Of a stretch of DNA of 32,584 nucleotides, positions 16,626-22,863 are shown piece by piece. Both the position numbers and the translations under genes were made by a program. Each line of letters begins with the position of its first letter. The first letter of the stretch is position 1. This DNA is from an uncultured Clostridia bacterium. GTDB lineage: Bacteria; Bacillota; Clostridia; TANB77; CAG-508. The stretch is taken from the NCBI GenBank assembly GCA_947626025.1, contig CANQQQ010000019.1, forward strand, positions 1 through 32,584, read 5' to 3'. The notes beneath the pieces are model-generated. The model did no database searches. It saw nothing but the letters and a program-made list of their open reading frames with translations, and was not told the origin of the DNA.

Positions 16626-18188
16626 TTAGCTTTTCAATAATTTAGGGTATATATGTAATTCAAAATTGGTTGGGTCAGAGGCTTTCTTTATAGCTTTTTG
16701 AGTCTTTAAATAGGTAACTTTAGTAATAATGCTTTTTAATAAAACATTTTTATCTTCAGCAGTTTCAAGTTTGTAATATAAATCTATAATATTTTCTAAT
16801 TTAGGTATCATTGTTTCTTTTTCGTTTTGTAATTGAGTACTTTTAGATAAAAGTTCATTGTACTCTGTTAATTTATTTTCTAGGCTTTCAATATTATCTT
16901 TAATAACTTTTGAACGCTTAAAAAACTCATTTTTATTATAAATGCCATTTTCTAAAAAGTCATAGATTTTATTAAGTTTAGCATTTTCTTTTTCTAAATC
17001 CTTTTTAGCTATATTAATGGATTTTTCATTTAGTTCATTGTTATTAGAATTTGAGCTAGCTTTAGATTTATAATCTACTTTATAATTTTTAAACCATATC
17101 TTTAATGCTTCAATTATTTTTTCTTCTACAATATAAAGTTTGGAACTTATGTTATCACATTTAGGATTAGAACATATAAGAGTTGCAGGATTATTAGTTT
17201 CGTTATAAGGTCTTCTTTGCATAGGTTTACCACATTTTTCACAAAACACTAAGCCAACTAATGGATTTTGAATAACATTGTTATGTTTTACTTTTGGAAT
17301 ATTTTGTTTTCTTTTTTCTTGTACTAATTTCCATGTTTTATTATCAATAATAGGTTCATGTAGTCCATCATAAATTAAATAATCTTGATTACGAGGTCTA
17401 GAAATTATAATATGTCCATTTTTTGTTTTCTTTTTTTGCTTTCTTCTATTCCAGGTTAATTTTCCAATATAAGTAGGGTTAGAAAGAATATCTTTAACAG
17501 ATGAAATAGACCATTCTTCAGAAATTCTAGGTTTTAAGTTCATATTATTTAACTTATTTACAATCGAATTAATAGTATTGTTTTCAAAAGAATATAATCT
17601 AAAAATTTCCTTAACAATAGGAGCTTCATTTTGGTTTATAGATAGTCTATAGCCTTTGGCATCTTCTAATTTAACTCTATCATAGCCAAAAGGAGCAATA
17701 TTTCCTACAAATTTACCTTCTTGGACTGAAATCTCACGACCTCTTTGCAGACGCCTATTGATTGTTTTATACTCTCTTCTAGACATAAATAAACCAAATT
17801 CGAAATATTCTTCATCAAATTCATTATCTGGATCATAAGTTTTAACAGGTGTAATAATCTTTGTATGAGAATATTTAAAAGCTTTAGAAACTCTGCCTTG
17901 GTCTGCTGTATCTCCACGAGCCAACCTTTCTACTTCAACAACTAAAACACCTGTCCATTTTTCATCCTCAACATCTTTAAGAAGTTTCTGCATTTCTTTT
18001 CTTTCGCTAATTGTTTCGCCACTTACAACTTCTCTATATATTTTTGAAATATGTAGATTTCTCTTTTCAGCTAAAGTAGTTAAAATCTTCTCATGTCTTG
18101 CTAAAGTTTCGCCTTCACCATATTTTTCTGTTTCAATATCTTCTCTTGATTTTCTTAAATATATTGCATATGTGCTATCATTTTGCAC
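16626..18188 (-). CDS. large serine recombinase (SpoIVCA-like)
   Basis: A 520-aa site-specific recombinase expected to excise or integrate the element. The N-terminal resolvase domain has YLRKSRED with nucleophile Ser14 and VEVERLARGDTADQGRVSKAF. The recombinase domain begins near GNIAPFGYDRV and SNPTYIGKLTWNRRK. The zinc ribbon is CEKCGKPM with CSNPKC (CxxC, CxxxxC). The C-terminal coiled-coil is around KENAKLNKIYDFLENGIYNK and ESLENKLTEYNELL. All domains look intact. The start is GTG at 18188 with AGGAG 5 bases upstream; the ATG two bases before it is out of frame. The length and layout match the recombinases that control gene-intervening elements. Confidence 0.95.
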   Translation of the reverse strand: MQNDSTYAIYLRKSREDIETEKYGEGETLARHEKILTTLAEKRNLHISKIYREVVSGETISERKEMQKLLKDVEDEKWTGVLVVEVERLARGDTADQGRVSKAFKYSHTKIITPVKTYDPDNEFDEEYFEFGLFMSRREYKTINRRLQRGREISVQEGKFVGNIAPFGYDRVKLEDAKGYRLSINQNEAPIVKEIFRLYSFENNTINSIVNKLNNMNLKPRISEEWSISSVKDILSNPTYIGKLTWNRRKQKKKTKNGHIIISRPRNQDYLIYDGLHEPIIDNKTWKLVQEKRKQNIPKVKHNNVIQNPLVGLVFCEKCGKPMQRRPYNETNNPATLICSNPKCDNISSKLYIVEEKIIEALKIWFKNYKVDYKSKASSNSNNNELNEKSINIAKKDLEKENAKLNKIYDFLENGIYNKNEFFKRSKVIKDNIESLENKLTEYNELLSKSTQLQNEKETMIPKLENIIDLYYKLETAEDKNVLLKSIITKVTYLKTQKAIKKASDPTNFELHIYPKLLKS

Positions 18189-18202
18189 ATTTTCTCCTTT
18201 CC

Positions 18203-18257
18203 TTGTAATTTGTCTTTAACTTGTCATTATTATATCTGTAATTGCGACAAATTACAA
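18203..18257 (-). promoter_or_regulatory. recombinase promoter embedded in a 12-bp inverted repeat
   Basis: Minus strand TTGTAA (18257-18252), 17 bases, TATAAT (18234-18229). A perfect inverted repeat TTGTAATTTGTC/GACAAATTACAA occupies 18203-18214 and 18246-18257. One arm contains the -35 and the other lies between the -10 and the ribosome site, an ideal operator position. The -35 also includes the stop codon of the 47-aa ORF. Confidence 0.65.
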
Positions 18258-18395
18258 CATAGAAGGATTTATTTTTGTTATTAAATTAATAATAACATTA
18301 TCTATATATTCTTTTTGATTACTTATGTCTTCTAAAATATAACCATCATAAAATTTTATTTTGGTATTTTCTATTGTATATTCTTCTAATACCAT
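18252..18395 (-). CDS. 47-aa ORF upstream of the recombinase
   Basis: A small acidic protein, MVLEEYTIENTKIKFYDGYI then LEDISNQKEYIDNVIINLIT, with no recognised domain. The start at 18395 is chosen because AGAGG is 8 bases upstream; an ORF start at 18461 would add a Phe-rich leader with no good site. It precedes the recombinase on the same strand by 63 bases. A weak GAAGA/TCTTC hairpin with a T9 run lies just upstream (about 18430-18460). Small ORFs beside serine recombinases sometimes encode recombination directionality factors, so this is one candidate. The expected beta-rich fold cannot be judged here. Confidence 0.5.
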   Translation of the reverse strand: MVLEEYTIENTKIKFYDGYILEDISNQKEYIDNVIINLITKINPSML

Positions 18396-18540
18396 ATACA
18401 TCGCCTCTTTAAAATATATTAAAGTAATAAAAAAAAAGAAGAGAATTTTTTTATCTTCCATACTATTCCCATCCCATCGTACAACTTGATAAATCTAAAA
18501 GATTAGCAATGTTTGAATAAATTTATAAGCTTGCAAAAAT

Positions 18541-18677
18541 AAATAAAAGAGCTATGTTTCCATAGCCCTCTTCGATTGTTAGTTATTTGGTAGGTGTATC
18601 ATTTCCTACATCTCTTTTGACCCATATGGGTGCGTGGTTGACACAATTTACCACCTCAAATAACTATTCTATATTGT
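18541..18677 (-). ncRNA. free-standing structured small RNA of about 135 nt
   Basis: No ORF explains this stretch, yet it has a promoter, a compact fold and a terminator. The closing helix GUUAUUUG/CAAAUAAC (18664-18657 with 18589-18582) is perfect over 8 bp. Inside it are three hairpins: GUGGU/ACCAC (18654-18650 with 18638-18634), ACCC/GGGU (18631-18628 with 18623-18620) and GUAGG/CCUAC (18609-18605 with 18594-18590). The four-helix junction recalls a cloverleaf, but it lacks T-loop and anticodon features, so it is not a tRNA. It follows a nuclease-like gene on the same strand. I do not recognise a named RNA family. Confidence 0.7.
18548..18569 (-). terminator. terminator of the small RNA
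   Basis: Minus strand 9-bp stem AGGGCTATG/CATAGCTCT with a GAAA tetraloop, followed by TTTATTTATTTTTG. A textbook intrinsic terminator. Confidence 0.9.
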
Positions 18678-18683
18678 ACTTTA

Positions 18684-18712
18684 ATTATACAACTTTTATT
18701 CATAAATGTCTA
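18684..18712 (-). promoter_or_regulatory. promoter of the small RNA
   Basis: Minus strand TAGACA (18712-18707; one mismatch to TTGACA), a 17-base spacer and a perfect TATAAT (18689-18684). The -35 lies in the last codons of the nuclease-like gene. The predicted start is near 18677, a few bases before the closing helix. Confidence 0.75.
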
Positions 18713-19110
18713 GTTTTTTCAAATAATAAGTTAGTTTTTTTGTTTCTTTTTATTTTGTTAAAAGTTTTATTACCTATTTTTATCATAGTTATTATAGAAT
18801 TTTTGGTATGTTTTTCATCATTTAATATTGCAATTTTTAATACTACATTTAAGTTTAATTTCTCATCTATAGATTTAATCAATACTAATGTATTATTTCT
18901 GTTGTTCCAGTCTTTATATATGTAATCTGGATTATATAAAACATTTGGCAAAATATCTTTTACTTCATTAAATAATTGGACTCTTTTTGTTTCAACATGA
19001 TTCATTCTCTCATAAGTAAAAATAACTTCATTTGTTATTAAATGTTCACCGATTTTTTCAAAAAGTTCTTTATTTAGTTTACCAATTTCTATGTATTCTT
19101 TTTCTTGCAT
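18700..19110 (-). CDS. PBECR-like nuclease (putative RNase toxin)
   Basis: A 136-aa protein with the pattern of the phage barnase-EndoU-colicin-RelE-like (PBECR) nucleases. VIFTYERMNHVETKRVQLFN places a basic/His pair before a helix. DILPNVLYNPDYIYKDWNNR is the family's NPDYI turn, then NTLVLIKSIDEKLNLNVVLK forms paired strands, and a Lys/Arg-rich tail follows. In this group such domains are predicted RNases. The assignment is by motif memory, not a search, so it is moderate. The start at 19110 has AAAGGA 8 bases upstream; the ATG at 19161 lies within the promoter. The next feature on the same strand is the structured RNA. Confidence 0.6.
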   Translation of the reverse strand: MQEKEYIEIGKLNKELFEKIGEHLITNEVIFTYERMNHVETKRVQLFNEVKDILPNVLYNPDYIYKDWNNRNNTLVLIKSIDEKLNLNVVLKIAILNDEKHTKNSIITMIKIGNKTFNKIKRNKKTNLLFEKTRHL

Positions 19111-19132
19111 TAAATCTTTCCTTTCGAAGATT

Positions 19133-19161
19133 ATTGTACTACAAATATATGTATTTTTCAA
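19133..19161 (-). promoter_or_regulatory. promoter of the PBECR-like gene
   Basis: Minus strand TTGAAA (19161-19156), a 17-base spacer and TACAAT (19138-19133), 23 bases before the start codon. Confidence 0.7.
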
Positions 19162-19194
19162 TCAAATTTTCGGTTTTTCTCTAAAATTATTAAA

Positions 19195-19246
19195 ATGGTA
19201 CAGCCAATACCATTAAATTTTTTTAATTGACAACATCATGGTACAG
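19195..19246 (+). repeat. ATGGTACAG direct repeat at the right end
   Basis: ATGGTACAG occurs at 19195-19203 and again at 19238-19246, the second copy being part of the attR arm. The outer copy also pairs with TACCAT (19208-19213) as a small dyad. It may be an accessory recombinase-binding site. Confidence 0.45.
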
Positions 19247-19268
19247 AAGAATTAGCTCACCTTGAAAT
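19226..19268 (+). other. right attachment site (attR)
   Basis: Element arm ATTGACAACATCATGGTACA (19226-19245), core GAAGAA (19246-19251), then the rest of cotJC. In the excised circle, the two arms would flank the 8 bases GAAGAATG, putting the centre of symmetry at GA (19249-19250). Confidence 0.8.
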
Positions 19269-19758
19269 GGTAGGAACTCTTGTACACCAACTAACAGATG
19301 ATGCATCAATCAATGAAATTGAAAAAGGTGGACTTGGACCATATTATACAGATCATGGTGTTGGAGTATATCCTCAATCTGCTTCTGGAACACCTTTTAC
19401 TGCAGCATATATAGCTGTAAAGGGTGATCCTATTGCGGATCTTCAAGAAGATTTAGCTGCAGAACAAAAAGCAAGAGCAACTTATGAAAAGCTAATAGAT
19501 TTATGTCGTGATAATGCAGATGTAGTAGATGTTTTACAATATTTAAGACAACGTGAGGTTGTTCACTTCCAGAGATTTGGTGAAGCATTAAGAAATGTTC
19601 AAGATAAACTTGCTCAAAAGAAGTTTTATATGAACAATAAAAATTTAATTACAAATTTAAATGATATTGGTGACAATACTGTTAACAATATGACAGTAAC
19701 TCAAAGCAATGACAATATGATGAATTACAATAGTAACTGCGGTTGCAATAATAGATAA
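19252..19758 (+). CDS. cotJC: CotJC C-terminal part, with Asn-rich tail
   Basis: A 168-residue remainder of the interrupted gene. It starts LAHLEMVGTLVHQLTDDASI and includes the second metal-site helices DLAAEQKARATYEKLIDLC and LRQREVVHFQRFGEAL, which holds ExxH. It has no ribosome site of its own; the first ATG (19267) is an internal Met of the family, so it should be silent until excision. Joined to the first 65 codons it gives 233 aa, against about 189 in B. subtilis CotJC. The excess is a C-terminal tail of about 40 residues rich in Asn, ending NYNSNCGCNNR, matching the Cys/Asn style of CotJA and CotJB here. Confidence 0.93.
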   Translation, partial: LAHLEMVGTLVHQLTDDASINEIEKGGLGPYYTDHGVGVYPQSASGTPFTAAYIAVKGDPIADLQEDLAAEQKARATYEKLIDLCRDNADVVDVLQYLRQREVVHFQRFGEALRNVQDKLAQKKFYMNNKNLITNLNDIGDNTVNNMTVTQSNDNMMNYNSNCGCNNR

Positions 19759-19797
19759 TAATTTATTATTATACCATACAATTGAATTTGTCAACAG

Positions 19798-19822
19798 TAG
19801 GGATACATTCAATGTATCCCTA
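19798..19822 (+). terminator. hairpin at the end of cotJABC
   Basis: The 11-bp stem TAGGGATACAT/ATGTATCCCTA with a 3-base loop lies 40 bases past the cotJC stop. There is no T-run after it, so it may protect the transcript rather than end it. Confidence 0.55.
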
Positions 19823-19881
19823 CATATCAAATAAATCTCCAAATAGGACTGTTAAAAACATACACTAAGCGGATTTTTCAT

Positions 19882-19910
19882 TTGTTTTTTAGCATTATTT
19901 ATGATACAAT
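19882..19910 (+). promoter_or_regulatory. promoter of tsaC/sua5
   Basis: TTGTTT (19882-19887), a 17-base spacer and TACAAT (19905-19910), 68 bases before the start. Confidence 0.6.
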
Positions 19911-19977
19911 ATAAACTAACAAATGTAATATAAGATGAAATTTATTCAAAAAAATGTTTTAAGCAAGGAGGTTTCTC

Positions 19978-20988
19978 ATGGCTAAAGTTCTAGATTTAAA
20001 AAATAATAATGATTATTCAAAGTTACAAGAAGCAGCAGATATTATTAAAAATGGTGGACTTGTTCTATTCCCTACTGAAACAGTTTATGGGATAGGTTCT
20101 AATGGTTTAAATGAGAATGCTATTAAAAAAATATATATTGCAAAAGGAAGAAATGAAAATAATCCTATTAATTTGTTAGTAAGCAGTATGGAAATGATTA
20201 ATAGAGTTGCCAAAGATATTTCTGAATTAGAATATAAATTGATGACTACATTCTTTCCTGGACCTCTCACTATTATTTTAAATAAAAAAGCAATTGTTCC
20301 TTCTATTCTTACCGCAAATCAAGATACTGTTGGAATACGTATGCCTAGCGGAACTATTGCAAAAAAACTAGTAGAGCTTTCTAATGTACCAATAGCTGCA
20401 CCTAGTGCAAATGTTTCAGGTAAACCTAGTGGAACAAGGTTTGATGATATATATAATGATTTTAAAGATACCGTAGATTGCATAATAGATGGTGGGAATA
20501 GTTCAATAGGAATAGAGTCTACGATTGTTAAAGTGCTTGATGGTGTCCCTCATATTTTAAGACCTGGAAGTATTACAGATGAGCAAATAAAAGAAATTGC
20601 TGGTAAAGTTATTAAAGACTATGAAAGTAATAATTCTAATCTTCTAAGTAATAATGATAAACATTATACTTTGACTAGCAAATCCGTCTTAGTTATAAAT
20701 TCTGATAATGACAAATTAATATGTAAAATAAATGAAATTGCAAATACATATAGTTTTCCTGTTATAATGTGTAGTCATAAAAATATAAATAAATTTAAAT
20801 CTCAAAAAGTAATTGATTTAGGATCTAATTTAAACGAAATTGCTAGAGATCTCTTTTCTAATTTAAAAAAAGCAGATAATCTTTCTCCCGATATTATAAT
20901 TATTGAAGGAGTTAAAAATGAAGGAATTGGATCTGCAATTATGAATAGACTAATAACATCCTGTCAAGGAAATTTTATCAATACATAA
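19978..20988 (+). CDS. L-threonylcarbamoyladenylate synthase, Sua5 type
   Basis: Makes threonylcarbamoyl-AMP from threonine, bicarbonate and ATP, the first step of the t6A37 modification of ANN-decoding tRNAs. The YrdC domain (residues 1-205) has GGLVLFPTETVYGIGSNGLN, IAKGRNENNPINLLV, FFPGPLTIIL, TVGIRMPSG and the tail GIESTIVKVLDG with LRPGSI. The extra C-terminal Sua5 domain brings the length to 336 aa, so this is the long Sua5/YwlC form rather than short TsaC. AAGGAGG lies 6 bases before the ATG. It is a single gene with its own promoter and terminator. Confidence 0.95.
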   Translation: MAKVLDLKNNNDYSKLQEAADIIKNGGLVLFPTETVYGIGSNGLNENAIKKIYIAKGRNENNPINLLVSSMEMINRVAKDISELEYKLMTTFFPGPLTIILNKKAIVPSILTANQDTVGIRMPSGTIAKKLVELSNVPIAAPSANVSGKPSGTRFDDIYNDFKDTVDCIIDGGNSSIGIESTIVKVLDGVPHILRPGSITDEQIKEIAGKVIKDYESNNSNLLSNNDKHYTLTSKSVLVINSDNDKLICKINEIANTYSFPVIMCSHKNINKFKSQKVIDLGSNLNEIARDLFSNLKKADNLSPDIIIIEGVKNEGIGSAIMNRLITSCQGNFINT

Positions 20989-21020
20989 AGAAGTGCATAT
21001 AAATATGTACTTCTTTATTA
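20988..21020 (+). terminator. terminator of tsaC/sua5
   Basis: The stem AAGAAGTGCATA/TATGTACTTCTT (one G-T pair, loop TAAA) is followed by TTATTATC, directly after the stop codon. Confidence 0.7.
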
Positions 21021-21077
21021 TCATTTGTATATAAATCTTATAATAACCTATTCGATTTCATCTATTTTTATAATTTT

Positions 21078-21707
21078 CTATATCATAATAATACATTCTA
21101 TATCTTTATCTAATAATTTTTTAAAATTAACTGCATCCTCTTTACTTCCTACTATCTCTCCATAATGGATTGGAACTACAACCTTAGGTTTTATCATGTT
21201 TGTTAACTCTGCCGCTTCTGCATATGTGACTGTATATGTTCCTCCTATCGGTATAAAAGCTACATCACATTTTACTTTTTTGTTTTCTTCCGTTATATCT
21301 GTATCTCCCGCAATATAATATCTAACGCCATTTAAATTAATTATATACCCTACCCAATTATTTGCTTTAGGATGAAATTGTTTGTTTAAATTATAAGCAG
21401 GTATTGTACTAAATTTTAGATTGTTAATTTCATAATCTTTGCTAGGTTCAACTACTAAAATATCATCTCTATCAAAGCCTAATCTTTTTGCATTCTCAAA
21501 TATATCACTAGTTAATATTATTTTTGTATTTTGTTTTCTTACTTTTAATATATCTTCTTCTGAATAATGGTCAAAATGAGAATGAGTAATAAATATTAAA
21601 TCTGCATCATTAAAGTCTTGTTTTATCTTAAATGGATCTATATAAATAGTAACTCCATTATTAATTTTTATTGCACTATGGCATAAAACTTCTATTGATC
21701 CTATCAT
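21078..21707 (-). CDS. metallo-beta-lactamase-fold hydrolase (UlaG-like)
   Basis: A 209-aa enzyme with the zinc motif THSHFDHYS, then AGDTD and the late metal His in VVVPIHYGE. These mark the UlaG/YtnP-like branch of the superfamily, often annotated as Zn-dependent hydrolases of unknown substrate. It is the last gene in a minus-strand run thyA-dfrA-recU-like-MBL, starting 15 bases after the RecU-like gene. AAAGGAG lies 10 bases before the ATG. No substrate can be assigned. Confidence 0.87.
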   Translation of the reverse strand: MIGSIEVLCHSAIKINNGVTIYIDPFKIKQDFNDADLIFITHSHFDHYSEEDILKVRKQNTKIILTSDIFENAKRLGFDRDDILVVEPSKDYEINNLKFSTIPAYNLNKQFHPKANNWVGYIINLNGVRYYIAGDTDITEENKKVKCDVAFIPIGGTYTVTYAEAAELTNMIKPKVVVPIHYGEIVGSKEDAVNFKKLLDKDIECIIMI

Positions 21708-21722
21708 TTTTTCTATTCTCCT

Positions 21723-22286
21723 TTACATTATTCTTAAAAAATCTGTTACACCTTTTATATCTTGTGCTCTCAAAGACATTTCCTCTAATTCCTCTTGCTT
21801 TAAATATTTTCTTCCAAAGTTTTCTTTCATACTTGCCCAAGTTTCTATGTCTATCCTATATATTGCTCCATCTGCAAATCCAACTAATACAAATGCCATT
21901 GCTCCTAATTCCTTATATTGTAATAGTGTCTCTCTTTGGAAATCACTTAAAACTTGATACGTTATTCTATCAGCTTCTGTATACTTTGCATCAAAAACTA
22001 CTGTCCTGCCGCCCTTAATAGTTCCTTTAAAATCTGGTTGAGCCACTTTTGTAAATACAGTTTCGAATCTTCCGTCCTCAATATGTTTTAATATTTTCAT
22101 TGGTTCAGGTGTTTTCTCTATCTTAGCTAACTTCTTACTTTCATAGATACTACATATATCTTCTACTTGTGTCTCAAAATTCTCTCCTATTCCATGATTT
22201 ATTCTACCAATTAGCTGTCTACTAGGATTTTTTCCAGCATTATTATTTCCAACCATTTTTTTGTATTCTTCAATTGAAATCCCCAT
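21723..22286 (-). CDS. RecU-like Holliday junction resolvase
   Basis: The 187-aa protein has the PD-(D/E)XK-type core of RecU: QPDFKGTIKGGRTVVFDAKY supplies the Asp and the D-x-K pair, followed by FQRETLLQYKELGAMAFVLV and the strand pair VGFADGAIYRIDIETW. RecU resolves recombination junctions and aids segregation; in Bacillus it is encoded beside a penicillin-binding protein, but here it sits in a thymidylate/folate operon. The N-terminus (NPSRQLIGRINHGIGENFE) resembles the phage and host RecU entry helix. The site AAAGGA overlaps the dfrA stop and is 12 bases before the ATG. Confidence 0.72.
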   Translation of the reverse strand: MGISIEEYKKMVGNNNAGKNPSRQLIGRINHGIGENFETQVEDICSIYESKKLAKIEKTPEPMKILKHIEDGRFETVFTKVAQPDFKGTIKGGRTVVFDAKYTEADRITYQVLSDFQRETLLQYKELGAMAFVLVGFADGAIYRIDIETWASMKENFGRKYLKQEELEEMSLRAQDIKGVTDFLRIM

Positions 22287-22294
22287 TTAAAATA

Positions 22295-22783
22295 CTATTC
22301 CTTTCTAGCCAAATCAACATACTTATATTCAAAGTCATTGTCATCTTTAGGTCCTGATTGTATTTTTACTATTTTCCACTCATTTTCATTTATTTCTGGA
22401 AAAAAAGTGTCTCCTTCAAAATCTTTCTCAACTTGTGTTATATATAATTTATTACATTTAGATATGAGCAACTTATATATCATTGCTCCTCCTATTACAA
22501 AATGTTCTTCAGTATCTTTTATATATTTATCTAATTCTGAAATATCATGTATTACTTTTACATTTTCATTCTCTACTTTATAATTCTCATCAGTACTTAA
22601 TATTATGTGAAATCTATTTGGTAAAACTCTTCCTAATGATTCGAAAGTCTTCCTTCCCATTATTATTGTATGACCTGTTGTTAAATTTTTAAATCTTTTT
22701 AAATCATCTGGTATATGCCAAATTAGTTTATTATTTTTACCTATAACATTATTTTTTGCCTTTGCTACTATTATACTTAACAT
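22295..22783 (-). CDS. dfrA: dihydrofolate reductase
   Basis: Reduces dihydrofolate to tetrahydrofolate with NADPH. The 162-aa length is normal. Motifs seen are IVAKAKNNVIGKNNKLIWHI with the Trp of the Met20-like loop, PDDLKRFKNLTTGHTIIMGR, KTFESLGRVLPNRFHIILS, and FVIGGAMIYKLLI for cofactor binding. It lies 80 bases downstream of thyA, whose reaction makes its substrate, and 8 bases before the RecU-like gene. I use the family name and cannot tell from sequence whether it gives antifolate resistance. Confidence 0.95.
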   Translation of the reverse strand: MLSIIVAKAKNNVIGKNNKLIWHIPDDLKRFKNLTTGHTIIMGRKTFESLGRVLPNRFHIILSTDENYKVENENVKVIHDISELDKYIKDTEEHFVIGGAMIYKLLISKCNKLYITQVEKDFEGDTFFPEINENEWKIVKIQSGPKDDNDFEYKYVDLARKE

Positions 22784-22863
22784 ATAAAATACTTTCTCCT
22801 ATTTTTAAATTTAATAACTCTCTTAAAAGGACAAACAATTAATAATTGTACTATATATTTAGA

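Larger units (their letters stand above)
15918..19250. mobile_element. 3,333-bp skin-like intervening element in cotJC
   Basis: The element separates two halves of cotJC. The flanks share GGTAC(T/A)GAAGAA at 15907-15918 and 19240-19251. Joining them there gives NDIGTEE followed by LAHLEMVGTL, the standard CotJC sequence, with no frameshift. Contents, all on the minus strand in transcription order from the right end: a PBECR-like nuclease, a small RNA, a 47-aa ORF, a large serine recombinase and a frameshifted HTH gene. Known parallels are the skin element of sigK (Bacillus and Clostridioides) and SPbeta in spsM. Both use a large serine recombinase and leave the genome of the mother cell during sporulation. 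Excision timing here is inferred from cotJ being a mother-cell operon in B. subtilis. Confidence 0.93.

Noticed and set aside
18252-18461. 69-aa version of the small ORF, as a hydrophobic type I toxin
   Set aside because: The added leader MEDKKILFFFFITLIYF has no ribosome site; the better start is at 18395, and no antisense overlap with the RNA is seen.
18582-18664. cloverleaf-like fold as a tRNA
   Set aside because: It has an 8-bp closing helix, no T-loop, no usable anticodon loop and no CCA end.
18587-18925. 112-aa plus-strand reading frame
   Set aside because: It is antisense to the small RNA and nuclease gene, is Phe/Leu-rich as AT-rich shadow frames are, and has no ribosome site.
19267-19758. 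independent 163-aa manganese-catalase gene
   Set aside because: It begins at an internal Met of CotJC, has no ribosome site, and the frame continues upstream to the att core.
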